The notes below the pieces were generated by a model. It was not told where the DNA came from. It saw only the letters and a list, made by a program, of their open reading frames with translations, and ran no database searches. From NCBI RefSeq assembly GCF_042453785.1, contig NC_091677.1, forward strand, positions 6,357,501-6,421,500: DNA of 64,000 bases. The letters are read 5' to 3'. A program made the translations under genes and the position numbers. This stretch comes from Malus domestica (Eukaryota; Streptophyta; Magnoliopsida; Rosales; Rosaceae). Below are positions 22,707 through 33,710 of this stretch, piece after piece (the first letter of the stretch is position 1; each line of letters opens with the position of its first letter).

Positions 22707-23140
22707 ATAGAGAAAATAATATTTAACAAACAATTGATTGAATCATATTATTGCTAGCTCATTGTGAGGCTAAGCTCACCCCTCCCCTTTAGTGTAGATA
22801 ATATCATTTGTTTAAAAAAATAATAATAATTTGACAATTAATTTAATCACATTATTATCCACGTGCGAAAGACCTTTTTTTTTATAACCGGTATTACACG
22901 CCTCTTAAGATGTTTTGAACGTGTTTAAAAATAGAGAAAATAATATTTAATAAACAACTGATTGAATCATATTATTGCTAACTCATTGTAAGGCTAAGCC
23001 CACCCCTCCTCCCCCTTAGTGTAGATAATATCATTTGTTAAAAAAAAATCATTTGACAACTTATTTAATCACATTATTATCCGCGTGTGAAAGACCTTTT
23101 TTATAACCAGCATTACACACCTCTTAAGATGTTTTGAATC
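22707..23140 (+). repeat. 224-bp tandem duplication containing SINE 3' ends
   Basis: ATAGAGAAAATAATATTTAA starts at 22707 and 22931, and the match runs to CCTCTTAAGATGTTTTGAA. Each copy includes a segment AATCATATTATTGCTA...AGTGTAGATAATATCATTTG that matches the 3' part of the SINE-like repeat seen at 53946-54088. Confidence 0.88.
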
Positions 23141-24720
23141 ACATTATTGCTAGCCTATTGTGAGATACTAATTATAAAAAAATATAAATAAAAAAAACTG
23201 TAAAAAAAATTAATTATTAAAAAATATTGTTAAAATGACGAAAATACCCCTGTCTTATTGATGCATTATTTTGGGATGCCTTTGAAGTTTTTTTGTCTTG
23301 GGGGCATTTTTGTTCAAATATTTTTATTGAAACTTGGTGACACCAAAATCACTATTCACTTTTCCATTGGCTTTTATATATAATAGATAGATATAAAAGA
23401 ATCCAAACACATGAAAACATGTATAAAAAAAAAGTTAAAAAAGTAATTTTGCATGTGTGGGGAAAATTATATGCCATGTGAAATTGGTGAAAGAAGTGAT
23501 GAATTAAGTAAACACTGTGTCTGATATGTACAACCTAACTACCATGTCCTTGTGTTCTAGTCAATCGTTTCTACTGAACAAAGTATCATAAAATTAATTG
23601 ACAATATGAGAGTGGCTCAACCTCTTATAAGTTAAAGTCTCTTTCTATCAATGTGATGGTTATTCTCAACATCTACTCACTACTAGAATGCTCCACAATT
23701 TACGTCTTGGACATATAATTGATTGTCGTCTTAGAATATGAGTCTAAACATGACATTAAAGCCTGTTATAGTGTTAGAATTAGATATGGAAAAGTCTTGT
23801 TAATAAGCTTTGAGTAATCCTAATTCTTGTAGGATTGATAGTACTAATGATAGTTTGAGTTTTGAGGACTTAAATATGTGCTCGGATTGTGTATATTCAC
23901 ATGTTAATATGAACTGGATAGTTGAGTCCTATGCTGATTTTAATAGGAGGTCAGTAAGGAAAACATTCAGTATATAAACACTAGTCACTGCTCTTGCAAT
24001 TCTCCTGCTCGTTTCAATTCAAAGACCTATTCTTTGAGAGCACTAGTTTTATTGCTAAAGAGGAGAAGGTAAACTGTTTGAAAGGCTTTCATGACTTCAT
24101 CTTCTTCATCTGGTGCTGAAGGTATTCTTCTCGTTTCATCTTTATAGTTGCAAAGTTGTTCTTATCTTTTGTGGCTCAATGGCATACCTATGGTCTATAA
24201 TATGGTAATTATATACATATACATCTTACATGTCGAGCCATTAGAAATTGAACAAGGGTTGGTCTTCTCTATATGTACAATAAAGATGAATAGAGCTAAG
24301 TCCTACAGGATTCTAAAGGCCAGTCATTATGTGATAAAAGTTTTGAATACTTTTATTGTCAGTCTCTAATTGGAATCGTCTAGTAAATTTAGATTTCATA
24401 TACAACATAGCTAAACAATCCCAAACTTTTTTAGACGTAGAAAATTTTGCAAGTTGCATGTCAACAGAATTGTTGATCCAAATAAATAATTTTAGAATTG
24501 TTCATCCGCCAAGAATCTAGCAACTCAACATAGTTTTTCTCCTTAGAGCAATTCTACCTCACTCAGACCATAATTGCACAATTAATTATGCAAAGGTAAT
24601 TATTATTTTAATGAATAGTAATTATCCGAATGTATCTGTGCTTCAAAAATGAATAGTCAGGGCAATTGGTATTGAACTTTTTTTAAATGTTAATAAAAAA
24701 ATAATTTTATGCTTAATTTC
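23141..24720. other. Repeat relics, possible copia LTR start
   Basis: TGTTAGAATTAGATATGGAA near 23781 resembles the start of copia-type LTRs. I cannot define its other end. No coding frame is supported. Confidence 0.35.
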
Positions 24721-24727
24721 AGATAAG

Positions 24728-24920
24728 ATTTTTAACCAATCCTATCACGCCACGTGTTATTCTTCAAGAATTACAATTTTTGTGGTTTGATTTTTGATTA
24801 AATGTTCAATCAATTATGTAGCACTACGTGTTATTCTCTGAAATTACAATTTGTGTGGTTTGATTTTCGAGTAGATGTTTAATCAATTCTACAGTGTCAC
24901 GTGTTATGATCTTGGAATTT
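24728..24920 (+). repeat. ~74-bp tandem repeat, about 2.6 copies
   Basis: CGTGTTAT occurs at 24753, 24827 and 24900, each followed after a few bases by AATTACAATTT(T)GTGTGGTT-like text in the first two copies. Confidence 0.8.
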
Positions 24921-25161
24921 TTAATTTTTTAATATTTTGTTCTCACCTAACTAATATGGATAGTTGGATTACATTTTTTTTTTTTTGGTAATCCAACAAC
25001 CCATACTATTGCAATCTAACGACAGTTGGGGTGAGTGCACGGGACCCAACGCTTGGGTCTTCGTCGGCTGAATTGCCGTCAAGCACGTGTAAAGTAGATG
25101 TGCCTGACGCAAAAAAAAAATTATAACGTAAATGACGTCAACTTTACATCACATACATATA

Positions 25162-25482
25162 CTAAAGCACACACAAGAGTAGAGATTGCATGATTGCTTG
25201 ATACGAAATGGATGGGCTCACGAATAGCCTGACATTTTGGGCTTGGGATGGAGAGGATTTTTTGAGTTTTAGTGGATTCGATTGCCTAATTTCCTTGGCA
25301 ATTAATGGGAGCAGAGTTGCTCTTAATATCTGATGGAACGGTAACATCTTCATGTACATAACCACACATTGATTTTTCATCAAAAAAATCTTCATAACAT
25401 TTGTCAAATGAGTGTAATTACTTTCATTCAGTCTCACACAAATATCTTGAAGAGAATCATCTTTCGCACCCACCATATTCAA
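25162..25482 (-). pseudogene. Copia-type Gag N-terminal fragment
   Basis: The minus frame from 25482 reads DDSLQDICVRLNESNYTHLT, then NVMKIFLMKNQC, which fits the copia Gag N-terminal module (usual form: LNGxNYxxW...M..FLxxKxxxGY). The conserved Trp is replaced by Leu. Beyond residue 40 the family match continues weakly only in another frame (TVPSDI...), so a frameshift is likely. No protease, integrase or reverse transcriptase follows. It could also be the leader of a plant gene that recruited this module. Confidence 0.5.
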
Positions 25483-27268
25483 TAGACGTTAGAAACGAAC
25501 AGGTAACCGATAAAAAACTAAGCAAACATTAAAATTGAAAATGCCAGAAAAGTAGAATGCTTAGCACTCGAGATCGTGGGTGTACTGAAAACATGTACAA
25601 AAAGAGCCAAAGCCAAGATGAACCAAAAAACAAAACAAAACCAAATCAAACCGACCCTGACAGTTTGATTGTGTGAACCAATTTGACAAAACAAACAAAA
25701 AACTCTAATCCAAACCAAACATGGGAAACCATTTCAAAACAAGGAAATGAAATTAATTAATTTGCAACTTTTAGGATTATGTGTGGAAGTCCACTCTTCG
25801 TAGTGATTTTGGTTAAGAAGTGGATAAAAATTGTGCCAGGACTTTAATTCTCCATCTGTCAACTTACATAACGTTATTTAAAAACAATCGATCGAGCTCT
25901 CCCCAAGCAGCTAATTTGTGGAGAGCTCGGGTGATGGAAACAATGGTTGATTTCTTTTATTTACTTTCAAACTTTCTTTTATTTACTTTCAAACTTCTTA
26001 GTCCTTATAGAAATAACTCGTGAATCATCCCGTTAAAACACCACTCTGAATTATCTACGTCAAATTCGAGAGTGTAAACTCTAATAATACATACTGACCA
26101 CATATTGACTACATGTCCGCATTTAAATAATGTGATTAACCGCAAAGTAGAAAAACCATGTGTGCATATACATATGTTTGTGTATATTCAAGCCAAAATA
26201 GATTGGACTCGTCCTTGTTAAGCTTGCAGATATTTGCTTGATAATTTTGGAATAGAAGAGACCATATTCCAAATCTTCCAACTTCGAGGAACCCATCCGA
26301 ATCAAATTCATGCTTGTTATTTCTTTGCCCCTTGGGTCAAGAAATTCAGTCCGTTTGGGTACAATATAAAACTCAAATTATCTACATGTTAGTGGCGTTT
26401 CTTTGGTACTTTCAAGGGGTCTTTGCAAATTTTTTTACTCATAATTCAGTGTTTTGGTTTGGGATTGCTTAATTTTTTTTAAAGCAACTTCTTTAAAAAG
26501 TTAAGAACCCTTAATTGTGTTTATTAAGTGAAAAAAAAAGTGCTTTCTTATTCAAAATTTTGGGTCCAAAACAGCAGAAAGCAGAAGTAGCTATACACCT
26601 AATTCTCAAAAATGTGTTTTTTTTCACTGAAGGCAGATGAACAATACTAATTAATGAAACTTTCATATTAGTAATCATAACTATTCCATCCTTTTTTTTT
26701 TTTTTGCTAAAAACACTTTTAGCACTATATTTTACCAAACACTTACTAAGCTCTTTTCACAGCTATTTATTCTCAATGTGCTATGGATGCCTATAGTCTC
26801 ACTCCCTTTTAGCATAGATGGAGGCCAACAATTATGAACAAAAAGGAAGTTCTTTCCACTTTGAGACTAAGTGAAGGTTCAACTCAAACACTTACAAATT
26901 TCAACATGCTAGGACAGAGCGAAAACTTTAAAAACTCTAATTTTGTGGCCCGCGTTTAATATTTTCTTTACCTGTTGTATTCATAATAACACTCACTATC
27001 GTACAAACAAAAATATGCAACTCGACATAGTTTTAGACATAAAATTGAGTGAGAAAACATAATATGAAGGAAGACCAGAATTTAATAGAAATTTTGTAAA
27101 TACTTGCTATATTAATGTAAAATTTTCTAAATAAAAAGGGTGAGAGGGGAACTTGAGCCTATACTTAACTTATAGATTGGATTCATTTTCGTATAACAAA
27201 TAAAAATTCCTAAATCTTAAAGCCTTGTTGGGTTTGAAGGATTAGATTGAAATGGATAAGTATCTATT
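25483..27268. other. No recognisable gene
   Basis: AT-rich sequence. Short minus-strand frames here are low-complexity and not supported as genes. Confidence 0.45.
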
Positions 27269-27682
27269 TTTAAAGTAGGGTGAATCTCAGTTTACTACCC
27301 TTAAGTTTTGTGGTTTTCAACATTTGGTACATGAAGTTTTTTTCGTCCCAGAGTTATACCTAAAGTGTTAATTTTGGGACGGTCTCATATATCCGTTAGT
27401 CTGACTGTTAAATCTTCCGTTAATTGATGATGTGGCACCCATGTGGACAATGATTAGGCGTCACGTGTCATTAAAGGGTCCATGTGGAAATTAAAAATTC
27501 AAGCTGCCCCACTTGGACATTAAAAAATAATAAAAAATTAAAACTTAAAAAAATTAAAATAATAATAATAAAATAATAATAAATTAAAACTTAAAAAAAA
27601 GAAAAAAAATTAAAGAAAAAAAAAACTGCGGGTTTTTCCCATCCCCATCCCCATTTCGAACTTCTGTCTTCACCATTGCAAA

Positions 27683-28614
27683 TAGGGGTGGGCATGGGCC
27701 AGGCCGGGTATTGCAAATCTGATCACTAGAACTAGACCCTCTATTTTTTTCCCCCCACCCAAACCCTTTTTCCGTCCGATTTCCCTTGCTTGTCAACTTT
27801 TGAGTAAGATGACGCTGGCTGCTCGCCATTCAATCCACCATCATAGAAAACCCCTAAATTAATAACTCTAGGCCCTAAAACAACACAATTGACCCCAATT
27901 CCCAAATCAAAAAAACCTTAACCCAACCGAATCCCCAAATTCTGAAACCCTAGAATCAAACCAACTTCTGATCCCAGGCCTTGAGATCGTACTCGGAGAT
28001 CTTCTCATCGAGATTGGCGGCGTCGACATGCCGTTGTCGGCGCAATCGTCCTCGATCATGTGCTTGATGGTCTGCGATTCCAACGCCACCACCTCCTCAA
28101 CCTTGAACGACTCGCCATTCGAGCTCTTGAGGGTGATCTTCTTCGACAACGACGACATGGTTGTTGACAGTGACAACGATGGTCTCGAAACAATGGTGCC
28201 AAATGGTGAGAGAAGTGACTGATGAGATTCAAGTTTGATTTCTTTCTAGTGAGAAGGTGAGGAAGAAGTGAGAGAGAGTTATGATGGAGACTGATGTACA
28301 CGAGGCCCCAGCTAAAAAATAAAATTAAAAAAAATGAAATAAAGAAAGAAAACAATGAAGTATAATTGTACTACCACTCAAGAAAACAATGTAGTACAAA
28401 GGTACACGGGGCCACAACATATATTTTTGTGAGAATTGGGAGAAACGGGTCCAACGGGCCCTCGTTTTCTCAAGCCTTTGCACCCGCCCCGCTCCTATAA
28501 TTTTGAGATCCTTGCCCCGGCCCGCCCCGTTTTGTCTTTACAAATTTCAGACCCGCCTCGAACCACATGGAACCGGCTCGCCCCACAGGGCTAGGGCCAA
28601 TTTGCCCACCCTTA
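27683..28614. mobile_element. hAT-type element nested in the MULE (932 bp)
   Basis: It begins TAGGGGTGGGCA and ends TGCCCACCCTTA (inverted repeats with one mismatch). The 8-bp direct repeat ATTGCAAA lies on both sides (27675-27682 and 28615-28622), as expected of hAT elements. Removing it leaves a continuous MULE interior. It has no transposase and carries a SKP1-like fragment (27956-28158). Confidence 0.8.
27956..28158 (-). pseudogene. SKP1-like fragment (SCF ubiquitin ligase adaptor), internally deleted
   Basis: SKP1/ASK proteins link cullin1 to F-box proteins in SCF ubiquitin ligases. From the ATG at 28156-28158 the minus frame reads [20 protein letters not shown], then [23 protein letters not shown], the N-terminal SKP1 BTB/POZ-type part. 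It then jumps into the next frame: [24 protein letters not shown], then TGA at 27956-27958. In the family about 20 residues separate DNG from the HV(E/D)A linker, so an internal deletion with a frame change has occurred. The helices that bind F-box proteins are missing (a normal protein has ~155-160 residues). Without the frame change the original frame runs on to about 27907 with unrelated residues. There is an in-frame ATG 18 bp upstream (28176), but the family start is at 28158. It lies inside the hAT-type element. Confidence 0.85.
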
Positions 28615-28622
28615 ATTGCAAA

Positions 28623-29240
28623 TCCCCAACAACCTCCTGCTCCAAACCCTCATCATCCTCATCCAAAAACCTAACCCCATCCTCCACACCCCAAAACCCA
28701 ACCTCAGCCAAGAGATGTCGCCGCATAAGTTATTCATGGAGCCCAATCCTCCAACATGCCAAGCCCAAGGCAGCATATCTTTACCTTCCTCCTCTGGATT
28801 CGGTCGAGGCCTCCAACCCTTCGCTCGAAATCCAACACCGACGTGGATCTTCCCGAATCCAACCCAGAATTCATATCGTTAGGCACTCCCGAATCGAACC
28901 CCTACCCATATCTAGCTTGGAGACCCTGACGTCCTGCAAATCCACTTGTTCTTAGCGGAGATTTGATTCTGAACTTCCTTCAAATTCACAAAAAATGGAA
29001 GAAAAAAAATTAAAAATCATAGAGGTAGAGAGAGATAGATCGAGGAGGAGAGAGAGAGTACCTGCAAGATTTGGGTGTCTTCGTGTAGAGAAGAATAATT
29101 GAAAGCGAGAATTAATTAAAGTGGGAACTAGAGGTAGAGGAGGGGACGATGGCCATCGAAGTGGGAGTTGGGAGAATTAATTGAATTTAGGGTTGGGTGG
29201 GTGGAGAGGAGAGAAATGAGGGAGGGAAGGAGGGAGTGTT
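28623..29240. other. CG-richer MULE interior, possible captured fragment of unknown origin
   Basis: Sequence at 28623-28960 is C-rich and codes in more than one plus frame without stops for 88-150 codons; one frame has NPEFISLGTPESNPYPYLAW. I do not recognise it. From 28990 to 29230 it is GA-rich (GAGGGAGAG-like), like a 5' UTR read backwards. Confidence 0.35.
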
Positions 29241-29249
29241 GGGACTCGC

Positions 29250-29269
29250 GGGGGGGGGGGGGGGGGGGG
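29250..29269 (+). repeat. Run of 20 guanines
   Basis: Twenty consecutive G after CTCGC, next to the right TIR of the MULE. The true length may differ because such runs are hard to sequence. Confidence 0.9.
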
Positions 29270-29561
29270 AAGAGTAGGAGATAGCCCAGAAAAAAGAATT
29301 AATTTTAATTTTAAATTTTTATTATTTTTTAATGTCCAACTGGGGCCAACTTGAATTTTTAATTTTCACATGGACCCCTTAATGACACGTGGTGCCCATT
29401 CATTATCCATATGGACGCCTCATAGTCAGACTAACGGATGTATGAGACCGTCCCAAAATTAACACTTTAGGTATGACTCTTGGACGAAAAAAACTTCATA
29501 TATCAAATGTTGAAAACCACAAAACTTGAGAGTAATAAACTGAGATTTACCCTTTAAAGTA

Positions 29562-31080
29562 TGTTGAAGGAAGAAATGAAAAAATTGTGATCAAAAGGAG
29601 CATGATTGTTCGAGAAATAAACCTTATATATTCCAATCATCCCTAAAGTAAAAGAATAACAAGGAAGAAGTTTTTATTGTATCTAATCCTCTTATAATCT
29701 CCTCAAAATGAAAAATAGTTCCCATCTACCTTTGATATTCTTGAATTTTGTAGAATGATTTGTTCCAGTTACATCGATCCTTTATACCAAACGACTTAGA
29801 ACCACACAATTTTCATACAAAAGTCCAATAGCAACACATGCATGTATGAACCAGATAAGTTGAATGCATTGAACCTTGCTTCAATCAGCACAGTCAACAT
29901 GTTTTTCTAATATGTAACTAGAAGTTTTGTATTCAACAAAAACCAAATATTGTGTGCTTAGATTCTATATGGCACACAATAATGTTAAGCTAGATTATGA
30001 ACTAATAAACAATGAGATTATACTTTTGCAGTTGCTTCACGTTAATTTAAACACGAAGACACAAAAAGAACATATTCCACAAATAAAAATAACAGTAAAT
30101 AAACAAATGAAACAAAGGCAATTAGGTTTGAGAAGCGCCCACAGATTCGATGGCGGTATTGCAAAAAGGCCTCCTGAAATTTAGGAGTTAAAATTGTGAT
30201 GGAGAGAGATAAAGCAGGTGACGTTTTTCCACGTAACGTGGGTGGAGTCTGACATTCCGGAGATCAGAGGAAACGTGGTGGTCACGCGCTGTTCTCGTGG
30301 GGTTCATGGGTTGTTGCAAGCTACTCGCATTTGCATGGATGCCACATTTTCCGACCTTTTCTTCTGCGTCCTACACGTGTCATTGTGTTTCAGAAATACG
30401 TACACCACTTTTTCCTCGACGTTCTCGTGTCCATCCCCTCCTCCTCGTTTACTTTCCGCAATGGCAAGGTATGGGTTAACAATAAAGAAGAGTTTATATC
30501 TTTAAAATTGAGGAGCTACTCTTCAAGACATTTTATTATTAATTTTATGAAATTTTTATATATAATTAAAACGGTTCATATCAAGAAATTATTCTGTAAT
30601 TATTATTTAGAAATTTATTTAACATAAGGTTGTTTGGCCAATTAATTGTAGCAAATAAAAAAATAATTTGTATATTTTTATTGTATCCGCCATTTTTTAT
30701 ACATTTCAATTATTAAAGATGTTATTTTTTATTAATTTTTTGCATAAGTGATTTTTATAGAGTAATTTTTAATAAGAATTATTTCGTCTATAATCATCAA
30801 ATTCCTTCAATCGGTAACAAGAACTTATCCCCAGTCAAGTTACCTTTCTAACAATATACCCTCTTTTCTTATATATCTTTCTTTTGAGTCATGGCACATG
30901 ATTATTAGTTCATCTAGAATTAATTGAGGTTATTGCCATCATTGGTTCTTGTTGTGTTAATTGAGGTTTTTAATTTACGAGTGAGACATCTCAAATTTTA
31001 GTATTTAAAATTCTTGTTGTGTTAATGAGGTTTTATTAGGTTCTAGTACTTTATAATATATATGTCGTTTTATTTTGTAA
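29562..31080. other. No supported gene; ACGT-rich patch at 30221-30422
   Basis: Seven ACGT cores lie within ~200 bp (30221, 30231, 30236, 30273, 30375, 30398, 30419), including G-box-like CACGTG at 30374. The overlapping plus frames at 30218-30627 have no recognisable domain. It could be a promoter remnant. Confidence 0.35.
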
Positions 31081-31084
31081 TACG

Positions 31085-31290
31085 AACGGAGTGTACGAGG
31101 CTCGGGAACAAAATCGTCGTATGACTGACCGACGATTACTAGTGATTTCAGCTTCATGTAGGCATGTTGCAAACTACAATCCAAAACTAAGGACGGGTTT
31201 TTGGAGTTAGCTCACCCTCGCGGGATCGCAACTCTTTGTCCTAGCCATTGTAGCACGTGTGTTGCCCAAGACAAAAGGGGTATGATGATT
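31085..31290 (-). pseudogene. Nuclear copy of plastid 16S rRNA (NUPT), 3' part
   Basis: The plus strand is the complement of 16S rRNA near its 3' end: GGACGGGTTTTTGGAGTTAG, then CTCACCCTCGCGGGATCGCA, then CCATTGTAGCACGTGTG and GCCCAAGACAAAAGGGG, preceded by TGACCGACGATTACTAG. These are universal bacterial/plastid 16S segments around positions ~1200-1400. Compared with the plastid form, differences visible from memory are mostly C-to-T and G-to-A, plus a small deletion near 31112. It is about 200 bp and cannot function. A bacterial or mitochondrial source is less likely because of the match to plastid wording. Confidence 0.85.
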
Positions 31291-32326
31291 TATGTATTCC
31301 AATGAAATTATATACTTCATAAGTATAATTAGGCATTTATTTATACGTTATAATAAATTTGCTTAAATCTTCCTAGTCCGCTTCATCCTTCGCCCAAACA
31401 CCTAAACGCTAAGCGCCAACCCGCAACCGAACTAACGACCAGTGTCTTTTACAATCTTACATATACTCATCAATTAAACTCATCCATATTGACGTCAAAT
31501 ATTCCCAAATATTGTGATTCCAATTTATTGGAATCCAACCTAACAGGCCAACTGCCCTTATGTTTAATTGATAATGTATGGTACCCATCTAGTTACGTAA
31601 CACATGAGTTTGTAGACCATGGATTTCTTTATTAACTCTTGCTAGCCAGCTTTTCAATCATCATCTTAAATTAAATATAACCACAGATTAATAATTGGAT
31701 CGTAAACGTGTTAAAGAAATGTATTCTCTGATCCATTTATATGTAAACACACATTGTTTTATAGGTAGAGCCACTCCCAAAAGCCATCAGCCGCGAGGGC
31801 AAATATGTTATATTAACTTTGTTGTTGAGTGCCCCACGGGCTAGGCCATGGATTATAAAACCAAAACTAGGGGAATTGGGGAGTGGTATTTGAGAGTCTA
31901 TCGACCATTTGGAGATGGAGAGTTGAACAAACGACTTCTACCATGGAAATTTGAGAAGTTTCCCAAAAATTTAGGAGCAAATAATGTGGATGTGGCTTGT
32001 GACCAAAATTGGAAAATGAAAATGGTCATTTTTCAATTTCACAATACTTTTTTTGCACGACCAAAACACATGGCTGAATGGGCATGCAGCCAATTATCAA
32101 CTCATTGTCATTCCTCAGAACCTAATCGCCACGCGCACTGTCTTCACTTCTCGTTCCTGTCCACAACCTGTGCATGGAAGGCACATTTTAACAATGATTC
32201 TATTTATCCCACACGTACCGTGGTGCTCCAGAACCAGAAGAAGCTTTGGTGCTTTGTTTGCTGTGCCTGCCAGTGCCATCTGATTCATTTTATATAATAC
32301 TTAAAAAGAGAAATTTCAAAGGATAC
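31291..32326. other. No recognisable gene; one unassigned 149-codon frame
   Basis: The plus frame 31848-32297 (MDYKTKTRGIGEWYLRVYRP...) is the only longer frame. It has no recognisable domain, and its second half is Cys/His/Trp-rich by chance-like composition. I do not support it as a gene. Confidence 0.3.
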
Positions 32327-32335
32327 TTTTTAAAA

Positions 32336-33350
32336 AGATAAATCACCAAAATGGTCCTTCAGATTTGTATAACTCATCATTTTGGTCTCTGAGATTCCAA
32401 ATCGATAAAAGTGATCCCTAAGATTATCCACCATCCATCATTTTGGTCATTCCGTTAAAAACTCTGTTAAGTGTCCAGGAGCTCTTGGCCGGAAGTTTGG
32501 ACAATTTTCAAAGCTTCGTAACTCAATCGTTTCTTAACTAAATTCGACCCATAATATATCAAATGACGATAGGAAAGTGTAGAATAAGATTATACCTATT
32601 TCAAAGCCCAATGGTTGCCGGAGATTGCCAGAAAATGGCCTCAAAGTTGACTGGTCCGAGTGAAAACTTGAAAACTTGCCGAAAACTGGGTAAACTTTAA
32701 ACGTTCATAACTTCTTCAATACTCAACGAAATCAAGTGATTCAAAACAAAAATCACACTTCTCAACGAGATGAAGAGAATGATACCTTTTTTTACGGCTA
32801 ACTCGCTGTGGTTTGGCCGAAAAACGGCTTGAAAGTGGCTGTTTTGGTCTCAAGTTAGCCACTTTCGAACCGTTTTTTCGGCCAAAACACATTGAGTTAG
32901 CCATCGAAAAATGTACTATTCTCTTCATCTCGTCGAGAAGTATGATTTTCGTTTTTGAGTTACTTGATTTCGTTGAGTATTGGAGAAGTTATGAACGTTT
33001 AAAGTTTACTCAGTTTCCGACGAGTTTTCAAGTTTTCACTCGAACCAGTCAACTTTGAGGCTATTTTCCAGCAATCTCCGGCAACCATTAGGCTTCAAAA
33101 TAGGTATAATCTTATTATACACTTTCCTATCTTCATTTTGATATATTATGAGTTAAATTTGGTTAAGAAACGATTGAGTTAAGAAGCTTTGAAAATTGCC
33201 AAACTTCCTGCCAAGAGCTCTGGGACACTTAACGGAGTTTTTAACGGAATGACCAAAATGATGGATGGTGCCACTTTTATCGATTTGGAATCTCAGGGAC
33301 CAAAGTGATGAGTTATGCAAATCTCAGGGACCATTTTGGAGATTTACCCC
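32336..33350. mobile_element. Foldback Mutator-type element: ~1-kb near-complete palindrome
   Basis: The left arm from 32336 (ATCACCAAAATGGTCC) and the right arm to 33350 (GGACCATTTTGGAGAT) are inverted copies over their whole length, and the centre lies near 32843 (AGTGGCTGTTTTGG). Arms share, for example, CTCAACGAGATGAAGAGAAT and its inverse ATTCTCTTCATCTCGTCGAG. The 9-bp direct repeat TTTTTAAAA flanks it (32327-32335 and 33351-33359), so it belongs to the Mutator group. The two frames at 32716-33058 mirror each other and are not genes. Confidence 0.85.
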
Positions 33351-33361
33351 TTTTTAAAAAA

Positions 33362-33659
33362 GAGTAATGTTATTCATATCATGTTTTTGTACCACATTTT
33401 CAAACCATCTTAGGTGACATTTGATGTGGACAGCTACATCATTTGAATTAATTACATTTTTAAATTTAGTTCATTATTTAATAAACTAATAATTAAGAAA
33501 AACTAATTAATTAAATTATGATTGTGGTATACGAGGAGTATTTCTCATTCCTTTCCTTGGATTTTGCAAATTTTTCAAATGATGTTGTTGTCCACATCAG
33601 ATGTCACCTAAGCTGATATATAAATGTGATATAAATACATGGTATGAATAACATTACTC
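33362..33659. mobile_element. 298-bp MITE, Mutator-type
   Basis: Inverted ends GAGTAATGTTATTCATATCATG and CATGGTATGAATAACATTAC(TC), flanked by the 9-bp direct repeat TTTAAAAAA (33353-33361 and 33660-33668). Inverted homology extends further inward (TTAGGTGACATTTGATGTGG and its partner CCACATCAGATGTCACCTAA). It sits within the right target duplication of the foldback element. Confidence 0.8.
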
Positions 33660-33710
33660 TTTAAAAAATAGAATTTTAACAGATTTTTTATAAACTCATA
33701 TTTTTTTTTT

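Larger units (their letters stand above)
27278..29552. mobile_element. Mutator-like element (non-autonomous, long TIRs), 2275 bp
   Basis: The left end starts GGGTGAATCTCAGTTTACTA and the right end is its inverted form, TTTACCC at 29546-29552. The inverted repeats extend about 280 bp each (27278-27560 and about 29280-29552), with shared text such as GGACGGTCTCATA...CCGTTAGTCTGA. The perfect 9-bp direct repeat TTTAAAGTA flanks the element (27269-27277 and 29553-29561). A 9-bp duplication with long TIRs is the Mutator signature. There is no transposase, so it is a MULE of the cargo-carrying type. The interior holds a nested hAT-type element (27683-28614) and ~600 bp of CG-richer sequence (28623-29230) that may be a captured gene piece I cannot name. 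Confidence 0.85.

Noticed and set aside
31848-32297. A 149-codon unknown protein
   Set aside because: No domain, no splice context or family match, and an odd Cys/His/Trp-rich end; it could be chance.
32716-33058. Two similar small proteins on opposite strands
   Set aside because: They mirror each other because they lie in the arms of one palindrome.
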